Of a stretch of 16,926 nt of DNA, positions 6,158 to 13,585 are shown one piece after another. Position 1 is the stretch's first letter. Each line of letters starts with the position of its first letter. The stretch is from the NCBI GenBank assembly GCA_031292035.1, contig JARLHX010000226.1, positions 1 through 16,926 on the forward strand. Reading direction: 5' to 3'. The stretch is from Negativicutes bacterium (GTDB taxonomy: Bacteria; Bacillota_C; Negativicutes; Sporomusales_B; JARLHX01). Both the position numbers and the translations under genes were made by a program. Under the pieces are notes generated by a model. The model saw only the letters and a program-made list of their open reading frames with translations. It was not told where the DNA came from and ran no database searches.

Positions 6158-7309
6158 ATGAATAATGAAGCTCTGTACCAGGAAAGATTTGCCCGGATCA
6201 AAAAGGCCATCGCCCTCGAACCGGTCGACCAGGTCCCGGTCGTTTATATGGGTGTTGCCTTCGCTCCACGCTATATGGGCATGTCGATGGCAAAATTCTG
6301 CGCAGACCCCGAAGCGTCCCTGCAGGTCAACCTGGCGGCCATGGACCGTTTGAATGGCTTTGGCGGTCTGGATGGCTGCAATTTGGCCGGCGGTGGGCGC
6401 ATTGCACCGCAGCTAACCACCATCTGGTTATCGCATATCGCTGAGCCCGGCAAGGAACTGCCGGACGATTCGCTCTGGCAGGTGCAAGAAAAGGAAGTGA
6501 TGACCCATGACGACTATGATGCCATCCTCAAGGATGGTTGGGGCAAATTCATGATGGGCTATTTTCCGCGCGTGGCTGACCCCAGCAATCTGTTTCCGGC
6601 GCTGGAATGGATGGGCGCCAATGCCATGCGTGTCGCGCAGCTCTATCGCGAACACGGTTATGTGACGGTCTGCGATGCGCCGGTCATGTTCACCATTCCG
6701 TTTGAATATCTGTGCGGCGGGCGCTCGATGACCAAGTTCTACTTCGATCTGTTCCGCACACCCGATAAAGTCGAAGCCGTAATGCAGGTGCTGCTAGAGG
6801 ATTTCCTGGCCCAGATCGCGGCGGCGCCTTCCATTCCGGGTATCATCGGCGCAACCTGGCTGGGCGGTTGGCGGGCAGCCAGCGCGCTGGTCTCGCCCAA
6901 GCTGTGGGATCGCTTTGTCTGGCCGTATTATTTGAAAATTGCTGAAGCGATCATAGCCAAAGGCTATACACCAGTCTTCCATTGGGATCAGGATTGGAGC
7001 CGCGACCTGGTTCGGCTGCAGGAGATGCCTGCCAAGAAGTGCATACTGAACCCGGATGGCATGACCGATATGCATAAATTCAAGGCGCTGGTAGGCGACC
7101 GCATGGCCATGATGGGGGATATCCCCTCGTCCTTGCTGGCAGCCGGCACCCCCGATGACGTCTATAAGTTCGTGCGGGATGAGGTCGAGCTGTTCGAGGG
7201 CAAGGGCTTGATCCTGTGCCCCGGCTGCGATGCTCCCATCAATGCCAGGCCGGAGAATATGGAAGCATTTGTGGCGGCCGCGCACGAATTCGGCAAGGTG
7301 CCTGCCTGA
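6158..7309 (+). CDS. URO-D-fold corrinoid methyltransferase 2
   Basis: Second URO-D/MtaA-superfamily protein (383 aa), clearly homologous to but strongly diverged from methyltransferase 1. Shared landmarks are IKKAIALEPVDQVPVV near the N-terminus, the WQVQEKEVM segment (WQLDEKEIM in its paralogue), His275-Trp-Asp277 (HxD in place of the HxC zinc motif), MMGDIPSSLLAAGTPDDV and CPGCDAPINARPENMEAF with Cys354 and Cys357. The ribosome site AGGAGG (6146-6151) overlaps the stop of corrinoid protein 2. It is the last gene before a terminator-like hairpin. One of the two enzymes may load methyl groups from substrate and the other unload them, or each may serve a different substrate; sequence alone does not decide. 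Confidence 0.88.
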   Translation: MNNEALYQERFARIKKAIALEPVDQVPVVYMGVAFAPRYMGMSMAKFCADPEASLQVNLAAMDRLNGFGGLDGCNLAGGGRIAPQLTTIWLSHIAEPGKELPDDSLWQVQEKEVMTHDDYDAILKDGWGKFMMGYFPRVADPSNLFPALEWMGANAMRVAQLYREHGYVTVCDAPVMFTIPFEYLCGGRSMTKFYFDLFRTPDKVEAVMQVLLEDFLAQIAAAPSIPGIIGATWLGGWRAASALVSPKLWDRFVWPYYLKIAEAIIAKGYTPVFHWDQDWSRDLVRLQEMPAKKCILNPDGMTDMHKFKALVGDRMAMMGDIPSSLLAAGTPDDVYKFVRDEVELFEGKGLILCPGCDAPINARPENMEAFVAAAHEFGKVPA

Positions 7310-7345
7310 TCCAACCGGTTTGCGCATAAGCCCATCGTTTTATGA

Positions 7346-7390
7346 AAGAAGAGAGCGCGTCAGCAATCTTTCAAAGAGCGCTCTCTTCTT
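7346..7390 (+). terminator. Terminator-like inverted repeat after methyltransferase 2
   Basis: AAGAAGAGAGCGC (7346-7358) and its exact complement GCGCTCTCTTCTT (7378-7390) form a 13-bp stem around a 19-base loop, 36 bases after the stop codon. The descending arm is T-rich but no clean T-run follows. It probably ends the corrinoid operon, and might also act in the opposite direction. Confidence 0.65.
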
Positions 7391-7545
7391 GGACCTAGGG
7401 TTGCAAAAAGTAGTGCTAAATCACGAATGGGACGAATTTTTCGAATGAATAGAAGAAGCATGGATTAGAAGCCGGTCGCACTTTGTGGGTCACGCAAAAA
7501 GATAGACTTCGAGATTGCTTCGCAAAGTGCGCAATGACATTCACA
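7391..7545. repeat. Repeat-like spacer before the DUF1638 gene
   Basis: Contains AATCACGAATGGGACGAAT (about 7420-7438) and CTTCGAGATTGCTTCGCAAAGTGCGCAATGACA (about 7508-7540, quoted as two motifs: CTTCGAGATTGCTTCG and GCAATGACA). Both resemble fragments of dispersed repeats found between genes in many environmental bacterial genomes. CGCACTTTG and CAAAGTGCG (about 7478 and 7524) form an inverted pair about 37 bases apart. No coding frame is seen. The family assignment is from memory. Confidence 0.4.
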
Positions 7546-7561
7546 TCAAATAAGGAGGGAT

Positions 7562-8224
7562 ATGGAGCCAAGTCGCACCTTAGTCATGGCCTGTGCAACC
7601 GTTATCGAAGAGATGCTGCCGCACCTGCCGGCGGGTATGCAGAACCAGGTCTTTGAATTTGGCCTGCACGTCAACCCCGATAAGCTGCGCCGCACCTTGC
7701 AAGAGGCCATCGACGCCGTCAGCGGCCGGTACGAGACCATCATCCTGGGCTACGGGTTGTGCTCACAGGCCATGATCGGTCTGCGCGCCAATGGCTGCAG
7801 CCTGGTGGTGCCCAGGGTGGACGACTGTATTGCCATCTTCCTGGGGTCACGCTCGGCCTATCTCACCCAGGCCGAACAGGAACCCGGTACGTATTATCTG
7901 ACCAAGGGCTGGATCGAGGTCGGCGACACTCCATTCTCCGAATATGACCGGGTGGCGCAGCGTTTTGGCAAGGAACGAGCCGAGCGTTTATACCAGCTGA
8001 TGCTGGCTAACTATAAGCGTCTGGCGCTGATCAATACTGGACAGTATGAGTTAGAACGCTACCGCGAATACGCTCATAAGACGGCCGAGCGTTTCAATCT
8101 GCGCTTTGAAGAACTGCCCGGATCCGACAGCCTGGTTAAAAAGATGATTTTTGGTCCCTGGGACGAGACCTTTGTGGTCGTGCCGCCGGGTGAAGAAATC
8201 CGCTACCAGCATTTCTATCATTAA
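7562..8224 (+). CDS. DUF1638 domain protein
   Basis: Recognised as DUF1638 by ILGYGLC (61-67), LVVPRVDDCIAIFLGSR (81-97) and PGTYYLTKGW (about 108-117). No biochemical function is known to me. The family often lies beside corrinoid proteins and methyltransferases, and three conserved-looking cysteines (Cys11, Cys67, Cys89) suggest metal, thiol or cofactor chemistry; that part is inference. It is soluble, with no signal peptide, 220 aa, near the usual length. A strong ribosome site (AAGGAGGG, 7552-7559) lies very close to the ATG at 7562; a second ATG at 7586 would remove 8 residues. Its TAA overlaps the stop of the convergent corrinoid protein 3 gene by 4 bases. Confidence 0.85.
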   Translation: MEPSRTLVMACATVIEEMLPHLPAGMQNQVFEFGLHVNPDKLRRTLQEAIDAVSGRYETIILGYGLCSQAMIGLRANGCSLVVPRVDDCIAIFLGSRSAYLTQAEQEPGTYYLTKGWIEVGDTPFSEYDRVAQRFGKERAERLYQLMLANYKRLALINTGQYELERYREYAHKTAERFNLRFEELPGSDSLVKKMIFGPWDETFVVVPPGEEIRYQHFYH

Positions 8225-8889
8225 GTACGGTGGTTGCGAGCAGCCATGACTTGCTGGCAAATTTGCACTCCGGCGACGGCATCGGAGGCCCAGTAATCGG
8301 CCCCAATGTAGGCGCACACCATGCCGTTGACGGTGCCACCGCCGATAATAAAGGGCGTTGCGGCGATTTGGGGGTCTTCTACCTGGCGCACCTGCTGAAC
8401 TGTGGCTTTCATGGTTTCATAGGATACGGTCAGCAAGCCGGAAAGAGCGATGATATCGGGTCTAAGCCGCAGCGCTTCTTCCACAAAACGGGCAGGAGGG
8501 ACTTCTGTCCCTAAATCCTCCACGTGAAAGCCTTGCGAACGAAGCATCAGGCTGAAGATGTTCTTGCCGATATCATGGATATCGCCTTTGACCGTCCCTA
8601 ACAAGACGATGCCCTGATCGCCGCTGTTGCTAAACTGCACTTGCAGATAAGGTTGGATCAGCTCCATGATCTCGCGGAAGATCTCCCCGGCCATCATCAT
8701 ACCCATCACGTAATACTGGCCCTGCTCGTAGCGCTCACCCACCAGGCGCAGCCCAAGCTGAGCTTCCTGAATGATGACCAGCGGGTCTTCGCCGCTGCTC
8801 AGGCGCGCTTTGACCAGCTCCAGGGCCTGGTCTTCTTCCAGCTCGAGCAGAAAATGGGTCAGGTGCGAGAGCTCAGCGGGTTCGTTCAT
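8221..8889 (-). CDS. Corrinoid methyl-carrier protein 3, encoded with the GntR regulator
   Basis: A 222-aa cobamide-binding protein with the same fold as proteins 1 and 2 but clearly diverged. The cap spans residues about 12-85, DIHDIG is at 103-108 (His105 the expected cobalt ligand), SGLLT at 150-154 and IGGG at 182-185. It has a 4-5 residue N-terminal extension and lacks the glycine-rich linker of the other two. AAGGA precedes the ATG by about 8 bases, and the first 17 bases overlap the regulator gene, so the two are co-translated. With no methyltransferase beside it, it may serve a distant enzyme or act with the regulator as a sensor of methyl or corrinoid state. The latter is speculation. 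Confidence 0.93.
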   Translation of the reverse strand: MNEPAELSHLTHFLLELEEDQALELVKARLSSGEDPLVIIQEAQLGLRLVGERYEQGQYYVMGMMMAGEIFREIMELIQPYLQVQFSNSGDQGIVLLGTVKGDIHDIGKNIFSLMLRSQGFHVEDLGTEVPPARFVEEALRLRPDIIALSGLLTVSYETMKATVQQVRQVEDPQIAATPFIIGGGTVNGMVCAYIGADYWASDAVAGVQICQQVMAARNHRT

Positions 8890-9670
8890 CGCGGGTCCTT
8901 TTCACTTTCTCAATACCAAGGTGGGTATGCAGGCAGAGGTGTTCGCTGGAACACACAAACCAGCCCCAACTGACCGGACGATCCTCAAAATCACAAAAAA
9001 TATGCTCCAACATCATGCCGGCTGCCGGCAGGCTGGTGATTTGCAGGGTTTGCGCCTCTTCCTCATTTAGGACTGTGGCAGATAGGAACAGGTCACCGCT
9101 TTTGATCAGCGGGCTGCCAGAACCCTGTAGAATTCCTTTCAGGTCGGTCACCTGCATCTCGGCTTCCATGACCGGGCGAGTGGGATCGTAAATGAGATAG
9201 CCGCGATGGTAGAATACCGGCTGATCTTGCACTGCCAGCAGGCGGCGTATGTAGACGCAGCGCTGGCCCGGCTTGAGCTGGAGTTTACGGGCCACCCGCT
9301 CGTCAGCCGGTAGGAAGCGGGCTTCCAGGATCTTGACCGTGGTGCGGGTATCATCAAACAATTCTTTCAGATTGGTGAGATCGAAGCTGGCTGAACCCAA
9401 ATCAACTTCTTTGACGAAGGTGCCGCGCCCCTGGGCGGTCGAAATGACATTTTGAGCCGCCAACAAATTGATGGCGCGCCGTACGGTCAGCTTGCTGACC
9501 TGGTAGGTTTCCACCAGCATGGATTCGGAGGGCAGCCGCTCGCCGGGGCGGTAGACGCCCGCCAAGATTTGCTGGCGCAACAGCTCGGCCAGCTGGTCGA
9601 AAACCGGGCGGCCGCCATCGCGATGGATGGGGGGTAATTTGGCTGCAGGTCCGCCTTGAAGTTCGGGCAT
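8873..9670 (-). CDS. GntR-family regulator with UTRA domain (HutC-like)
   Basis: A winged helix at about residues 21-90 (RPVFDQLAELLRQQILAG, PGERLPSESMLVETYQVSKLTVRRAINLL, GRGTFV) is followed by a UTRA ligand-binding domain (about 110-255) with YIRRLLAVQDQPVFYHRGYL and LEHIFCDFEDRPVSWGWFV. HutC-type regulators bind small effectors that release the protein from operator DNA; here the effector may be the methylated substrate of the neighbouring enzymes. At 265 aa it is slightly longer than usual owing to an N-terminal Pro/Gly-rich tail. The ATG has only a weak purine-rich site (GAGAAAGAAG). It is transcribed divergently from nothing close by, and leads the gene for corrinoid protein 3. Confidence 0.93.
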   Translation of the reverse strand: MPELQGGPAAKLPPIHRDGGRPVFDQLAELLRQQILAGVYRPGERLPSESMLVETYQVSKLTVRRAINLLAAQNVISTAQGRGTFVKEVDLGSASFDLTNLKELFDDTRTTVKILEARFLPADERVARKLQLKPGQRCVYIRRLLAVQDQPVFYHRGYLIYDPTRPVMEAEMQVTDLKGILQGSGSPLIKSGDLFLSATVLNEEEAQTLQITSLPAAGMMLEHIFCDFEDRPVSWGWFVCSSEHLCLHTHLGIEKVKRTRDERTR

Positions 9671-9686
9671 ACTTCTTTCTCGAATG

Positions 9687-9705
9687 TAAGGATGACCTTA
9701 TTGTA
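9687..9705 (-). promoter_or_regulatory. Candidate operator and -10 upstream of the GntR gene
   Basis: TAAGG-ATGA-CCTTA (9687-9700) is a short dyad 17 bases before the start codon of the regulator. Just upstream on the minus strand is TACAAT (9700-9705), a plausible -10; no good -35 is seen. A dyad overlapping the start of transcription is what autoregulation by a GntR protein would need. It does not match the CCATATGG pair at 2560-2588, so the two sites may bind different proteins. Confidence 0.3.
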
Positions 9706-9833
9706 ACAAAAGGTTTGAAAATAAGCGATGGAAGGCCGATTTTTCTCGTGTGTTACTTATACCCGCAGCTGGCTTAGAAGAAAGGGTTTTCCATTAAAAT
9801 ATCAAGTTTGGTTGTACCGGTAAAAATCGTTTT

Positions 9834-10499
9834 TCATTTCCGTTCCTGCATCTCAATATCCCGCAAAAAGCCTGCCACAATCGTCAAAGGTTGAAAGATG
9901 AGGCCAATGATCAGCGCCGACCAGCAGATCAGATAGGCCATGACGTGTCCTTGATAGGCTGTACCGGGCGGTGTGAGGATTAGCCAGATGCCAATGCCGG
10001 TGCCTAAAAACAGGTAACCCATCGAAAAGAAGGCCAGCCATAATTTTGCAAATCGACGTCTTGTATTTTCGGATAAAGCGCTTTTCAAGCGGTCAGGTGG
10101 ACGGTTAATACGACTGGCTACCCCCCAGGTAATCAGCAAGAAGACAACCTGGGCAATACCGCCGCCCACCAAAAACAGCAGGATCGAGAGGAGTAAGAAG
10201 ATGGTTGCCCCATTTTTCCTATGGATGTAACCAATCGTCCACAAAATAAGCGCCAAAGCAACGCAGACTGCCGCCAGCCCGGTGAAAAGATAATTATGGA
10301 TGATCGTAAAGGCGCCGGTCGTTCCCGATAGAGAGGTTGCGATGGGGGCGTTTCCTTTTAAAATCTCGTATATTCCATGGGCCATTCCGGTTAACGCACA
10401 CAAGACGCCCTGAACGGTTACAAATAATCTTGTTCTGTTGGCCCCTCGACGGAAAAATAATCCTGCATGTGCAGCATGTGCCAGATCATTGGCGATCAT
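9834..10499 (-). CDS. Unrecognised integral membrane protein (5-6 helices)
   Basis: I do not recognise a family. Hydrophobic segments lie at about 25-47, 66-90, 97-128 (possibly two), 150-172 and 183-208, separated by short basic loops (IHRKNG, RINRPPDRLK, ENTRRRF) that suggest cytoplasmic turns. No cleavable signal peptide, catalytic motif or metal site is obvious. AGAGGA precedes the ATG by 6 bases. It is the last of three same-strand genes, 27 bases after the oxidoreductase, so it is probably co-transcribed. Length is 221 aa. Confidence 0.75.
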   Translation of the reverse strand: MIANDLAHAAHAGLFFRRGANRTRLFVTVQGVLCALTGMAHGIYEILKGNAPIATSLSGTTGAFTIIHNYLFTGLAAVCVALALILWTIGYIHRKNGATIFLLLSILLFLVGGGIAQVVFLLITWGVASRINRPPDRLKSALSENTRRRFAKLWLAFFSMGYLFLGTGIGIWLILTPPGTAYQGHVMAYLICWSALIIGLIFQPLTIVAGFLRDIEMQERK

Positions 10500-10526
10500 A
10501 TACCATCCTCTTTGCCGGTTTACCCT

Positions 10527-11528
10527 TTATAACAATTCTGGCGCCAGCAAAACGATGTTGCCGCTGACCTGACCGCTTTCGAGCAGCTCGTTGGCCTTTT
10601 TTGCATCCAGCAGGGGCAGCCGGGCAGTAATGAGCGGCTTGATTTTGCCCTCGGCCAGCAGGTTGAACAGCAGCGGCAAATCCTCCATAAACGGCTTTTT
10701 ATCCCTCATATAAAGCGCGCTGATGCCGTAAGATTCGACCGACTTGCCATTGGGCAGCAGGTTTGTGAATGCCATTTTTAGTGCGCCTTGCAGCAGCGCC
10801 CCGGCCCCGACCGGAGCTGCATAGCCAACCAGCTTGCCGCCATGTCTTAGCACGGTCAAACCGCGCTCGCTTTCTTTCCCACCTACCCCGTCAAAGACGA
10901 AATCGAGACCGCCGGGTTCCATCTGTTCAATGGCAGCAACGAAATCCTGGCTGCGGTAATCGATCGGGATCGCACCGAATTGTGTCAGGACCTCCATTTT
11001 GCTCGGTGAAGCTGTCCCATACATTTTAAGACCTGCCAGCTTTCCGAGCTGCAACAAAGCCGTTCCCACTCCACCACTGGCCCCAATGACGAGTGCTTTA
11101 TCGCCCGGCTTGGCCTTAGCAACCCGCTGCAGCATTTGATAGGCCGAAACGTAATTCAAAACCAGACTGACAACGTCCGCCGGGTCCAGAGAGGGGGGCA
11201 CGGGAACGAGATGCTCCTGGCCCAGGTAGATCATCTCGCTGTAACCTCCTTGCCCGGTCAGGGCGGCCACCCGGTCGCCTACGGCAACCCTGCTGACGCC
11301 CGACCCGACTGCATCCACAAGCCCCATAATTTCATAACCCGGCACAAAGGGCACCTTGGGCGAAAATGGCGAAAAGCCATAGCGGTAGTTAATGTCAGTC
11401 CGGCCGACGGCCGTTGCCAGGACGCGAATACGCGCTTCAGCCGTCGACGGCTGGCGCAGCTCGTTTTCTACAATTTGAAGGACTTCCGGGCCCCCACGCC
11501 GGGTTGCGGTGACACTTTTGTAGCTCAT
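10527..11528 (-). CDS. Medium-chain, zinc-free NADPH:quinone-reductase-like oxidoreductase
   Basis: An MDR-superfamily enzyme (333 aa) related to quinone oxidoreductase and VAT-1. The N-terminal GroES-like part contains FVPGYEIMGLVDAVGSGV (61-78) and VGDRVAALTGQGGYSE. The Rossmann core contains VIGASGGVGTALLQLGKLAG (147-166), the nucleotide-binding glycine motif. The cysteine clusters of zinc alcohol dehydrogenases are absent. It would reduce a quinone, enone or similar carbonyl with NAD(P)H in the cytosol; the substrate is unknown. A ribosome site (AAAGGTGA) lies about 6 bases before the ATG. It sits between two membrane-protein genes with gaps of 20 and 27 bases, so all three probably form one transcript. 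Confidence 0.9.
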   Translation of the reverse strand: MSYKSVTATRRGGPEVLQIVENELRQPSTAEARIRVLATAVGRTDINYRYGFSPFSPKVPFVPGYEIMGLVDAVGSGVSRVAVGDRVAALTGQGGYSEMIYLGQEHLVPVPPSLDPADVVSLVLNYVSAYQMLQRVAKAKPGDKALVIGASGGVGTALLQLGKLAGLKMYGTASPSKMEVLTQFGAIPIDYRSQDFVAAIEQMEPGGLDFVFDGVGGKESERGLTVLRHGGKLVGYAAPVGAGALLQGALKMAFTNLLPNGKSVESYGISALYMRDKKPFMEDLPLLFNLLAEGKIKPLITARLPLLDAKKANELLESGQVSGNIVLLAPELL

Positions 11529-11548
11529 TATTTTTCACCTTTAGGTTT

Positions 11549-12256
11549 TCAACTGGCCAATCGCAGCAGCCTGAGGGCAACCAGCAGATCCCAGATCCAT
11601 AAAAATAGGACCGAAAAAATTGAGATATAGACACCAATACTGGGTACATACAGACCAAATGCAATGATATTTGCCGCCAGCCCCAGATAAGCAGTTGCCT
11701 TGCTGAAAAGGTCATTTTGCAGCATGATCACAGAAATGATGATCAATGCCGCCGCGCCCAGGATGTAGCTGATGTTGAAAACGGTGCCGTTGTAGGAGAT
11801 GAGCAGCACCTGACCGGCGGCCTGTAGAATTTGACGCTGAACTTCCGTTGTGGCGACAGCATATTGGTTGCTGAGCGTGAGCATGGAGAAAGTTGCTTCG
11901 CGCGAGACCAGGTAAAGGATAATCGACAAAATGCCCAGGGTTGTGGCGATTAACGTCCAGGGTTCATTTTTTCTGCGCAGAGCGATGTAGAGCGCAAGAT
12001 AGAGCGATATGGAAAGCAGGTTATCAACAATCAGCAGCAGATCAAGGTCGAGCAGTCCAAGCAGGCGGTTATGCTGGAACAAGGCGAAGTAATCCAAGAC
12101 GGTTTGGGGTGGGGGCGAGGCGATGAAGATGATGATCTGGATCGGGATCAGCAGGAACATGAACAAAGCCGCATACCCGCCGATCCGAAATAGCCCGCTC
12201 CAGTCAGATGCTTGCGCACCGATATTTTCTGGTGCGGTTGTTATGCCATGTGTCAT
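11549..12256 (-). CDS. Six-helix membrane protein, DUF4386-like
   Basis: A 235-aa hydrophobic protein with about six membrane segments (about 22-47, 72-93, 100-119, 150-178, 184-202, 206-230). The opening (FRIGGYAALF) and the C-terminal block (KATAYLGLAANIIAFGLYVP, then VLFLWIWDLLVALRLLRL) resemble DUF4386-type proteins of unknown function. This assignment is from memory and moderate. AAGGA lies 8-9 bases before the ATG. It is the first gene of the three-gene minus-strand group. Upstream, TATAAT on the minus strand (12350-12355) is a possible -10 without a convincing -35. Confidence 0.75.
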   Translation of the reverse strand: MTHGITTAPENIGAQASDWSGLFRIGGYAALFMFLLIPIQIIIFIASPPPQTVLDYFALFQHNRLLGLLDLDLLLIVDNLLSISLYLALYIALRRKNEPWTLIATTLGILSIILYLVSREATFSMLTLSNQYAVATTEVQRQILQAAGQVLLISYNGTVFNISYILGAAALIIISVIMLQNDLFSKATAYLGLAANIIAFGLYVPSIGVYISIFSVLFLWIWDLLVALRLLRLAS

Positions 12257-12420
12257 GTTCTGAATCCTTAAAGGACGGGGTCAGGCCAGCTTGCTATCCA
12301 AAAATGCATAAATAACTTGCTTGATATGCCAGCGTGCTCACTAGAATAGATTATATGATATTTTGCGTTGATCCAGACCTAACGGATTGGGGATAATCTC
12401 GCCGGTGTGACAATATTCTG

Positions 12421-12657
12421 TTAAATGAAATTATGGGGTGGAATTTCGGGAGATTGCGACATCAGCAATTGGACGTGCTCGGCGCGGGTCACAACCAAAA
12501 TGTTTTCGGCGGGGAAAAGGGGAGTAATCCGGTCGACGGCGTGCTGGAACATGCTGCGATCGCCTATTAGATTCAAGGTCTGCTTGGGTTGTTTTTGCCG
12601 GCTGAGCGGCCAGAGGCGTGTGCCAGACCCGCCAGCCATGATGAGTGCATAGTTCAT
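12421..12657 (-). pseudogene. manC: Truncated mannose-1-phosphate guanylyltransferase (N-terminal stub)
   Basis: Begins as a normal family member: MNYALIMAGGSGTRLWPLSR is the nucleotide-binding signature and KQPKQTLNLIGDRSMFQHAVDR continues it. The frame stops with TAA after PPHNFI, at residue 79, exactly where relatives continue with a glutamate/arginine-rich sugar-binding block; the full enzyme is about 350 aa. The sequence beyond the stop shows no continuation in any frame that I can see, so this is a truncation by rearrangement rather than a single frameshift. AAGGATAG precedes the start. Intact ManC makes GDP-mannose, the substrate of the epimerase encoded upstream, so the loss is metabolically relevant unless another copy exists. 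Confidence 0.8.
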
Positions 12658-12685
12658 TTTCGTAGCTATCCTTATATTACAAAGG

Positions 12686-12720
12686 ACCGCCAGTCTCTTG
12701 ACCGGAGTGAGACTGGCGGT
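12686..12720 (-). terminator. Terminator hairpin after the nucleotide-sugar operon
   Basis: ACCGCCAGTCTC (12686-12697) and GAGACTGGCGGT (12709-12720) form a perfect 12-bp stem with an 11-base loop, 40 bases beyond the last operon stop. A TTTT run follows on the plus strand and a shorter TCCTTTG tail on the minus strand, so it may work in both directions. It separates the operon from the manC stub. Confidence 0.75.
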
Positions 12721-12760
12721 TTTCAGTTCTCGACGATGAGCTGCGGGCGGTCCGAGGGGG

Positions 12761-13585
12761 CTAATAGCCGCGCAGGTGCGTGCTTTCACGTCGAGGAAGC
12801 CCTTCCTTCGGCAGGCGTTTTAGGACGACATACTCCAGACCGTGTTCTGCACAGAAGGCCCGTTTTTCCGAATTATCCCCATCCTCGTTCACGGCATAAA
12901 TATCCGGCCGGATGAGATCGATCTCAGGTTCAGCGTCCATCCAGCCGTGCCCGCTGGAGATGAGGGCAGCTTTTACGAAGCGCACCGCCTGAACCATGTA
13001 TCGACGTTCGTCCTGGCCAAACAGCGGGTGCCCTTCGCCTTTCAGCAGCCGCACGTTTTGATCGTGCCCCACCACCACATACAGATCTCCAAGCTGTGAG
13101 ACCTCTTCGAAGAAGCGCACGTGGCCGGAATGAAGCCAGTCGTAGCAGCCGGTGACCAGGACTTTTTTCGGCTGCCCTGGGGCTGGCTTTGGGATTGGAG
13201 CCGCTAAAACTGGGAAACCGGCCAATTGTGAATCGCTGATCAGGTGATATTCGATGTTATGCAGCTTGCAGAATTCCTGTTTGGCTGGATTGTGGCAGTC
13301 TTTCAGGACGGCCCAATCATCCGGTGCGCGGCCAGCTTCCAATGGCAGGATATCCTGGCTCTCCAACCGGAGGACCGGATGGACCCGGGCGACAAACCTG
13401 AGCGAGTCCAGCATGTACAACCTTTCAGCCAGTGGGAATTTGGGGGGCTGCCCCCGCAATTTTTGGGTCACAGCATCTGACCACAACAGGACCTCCAGCT
13501 CACCCAGCCTGGCTGCTTCTTCCAGGAAGCGCACGTGCCTGGATCTCAGGTTGTCAAAGCTGCCGGATACTACAATTTTCTTCAT
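12761..13585 (-). CDS. Tandem cytidylyltransferase-like nucleotidyltransferase, first site degenerate
   Basis: A 274-aa protein with two nucleotidyltransferase domains. Domain 1 (about 1-115) opens KKIVVSGSFDNLRSRHVRFLE, where the HxGH motif has become LRSRH. Domain 2 (about 140-274) opens KKVLVTGCYDWLHSGHVRFFE with an intact HSGH (152-155) and ends with RRESTH (265-270), a relaxed version of the RTSST motif. Domain 2 is thus predicted active, transferring a nucleotide to a phosphorylated sugar or alcohol, as in HldE or glycerol-3-phosphate cytidylyltransferase, and domain 1 structural or regulatory. The two-domain arrangement is reminiscent of eukaryotic ethanolamine-phosphate cytidylyltransferase. 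The start overlaps the kinase stop by ATGA; a longer upstream frame is only the overlap with that gene. Confidence 0.85.
   Translation of the reverse strand: MKKIVVSGSFDNLRSRHVRFLEEAARLGELEVLLWSDAVTQKLRGQPPKFPLAERLYMLDSLRFVARVHPVLRLESQDILPLEAGRAPDDWAVLKDCHNPAKQEFCKLHNIEYHLISDSQLAGFPVLAAPIPKPAPGQPKKVLVTGCYDWLHSGHVRFFEEVSQLGDLYVVVGHDQNVRLLKGEGHPLFGQDERRYMVQAVRFVKAALISSGHGWMDAEPEIDLIRPDIYAVNEDGDNSEKRAFCAEHGLEYVVLKRLPKEGLPRRESTHLRGY

Noticed and set aside
4299..7309. Uroporphyrinogen decarboxylase (hemE) for the two URO-D proteins
   Set aside because: Each is paired with a corrinoid protein, and they carry the His and distal Cys positions of the MtaA branch instead of the haem-pathway signature.
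12658..12789. N-terminal extension of the manC stub
   Set aside because: The extension would run across the terminator hairpin and into the preceding gene; the family sequence begins at MNYALIMAGG with its own ribosome site.
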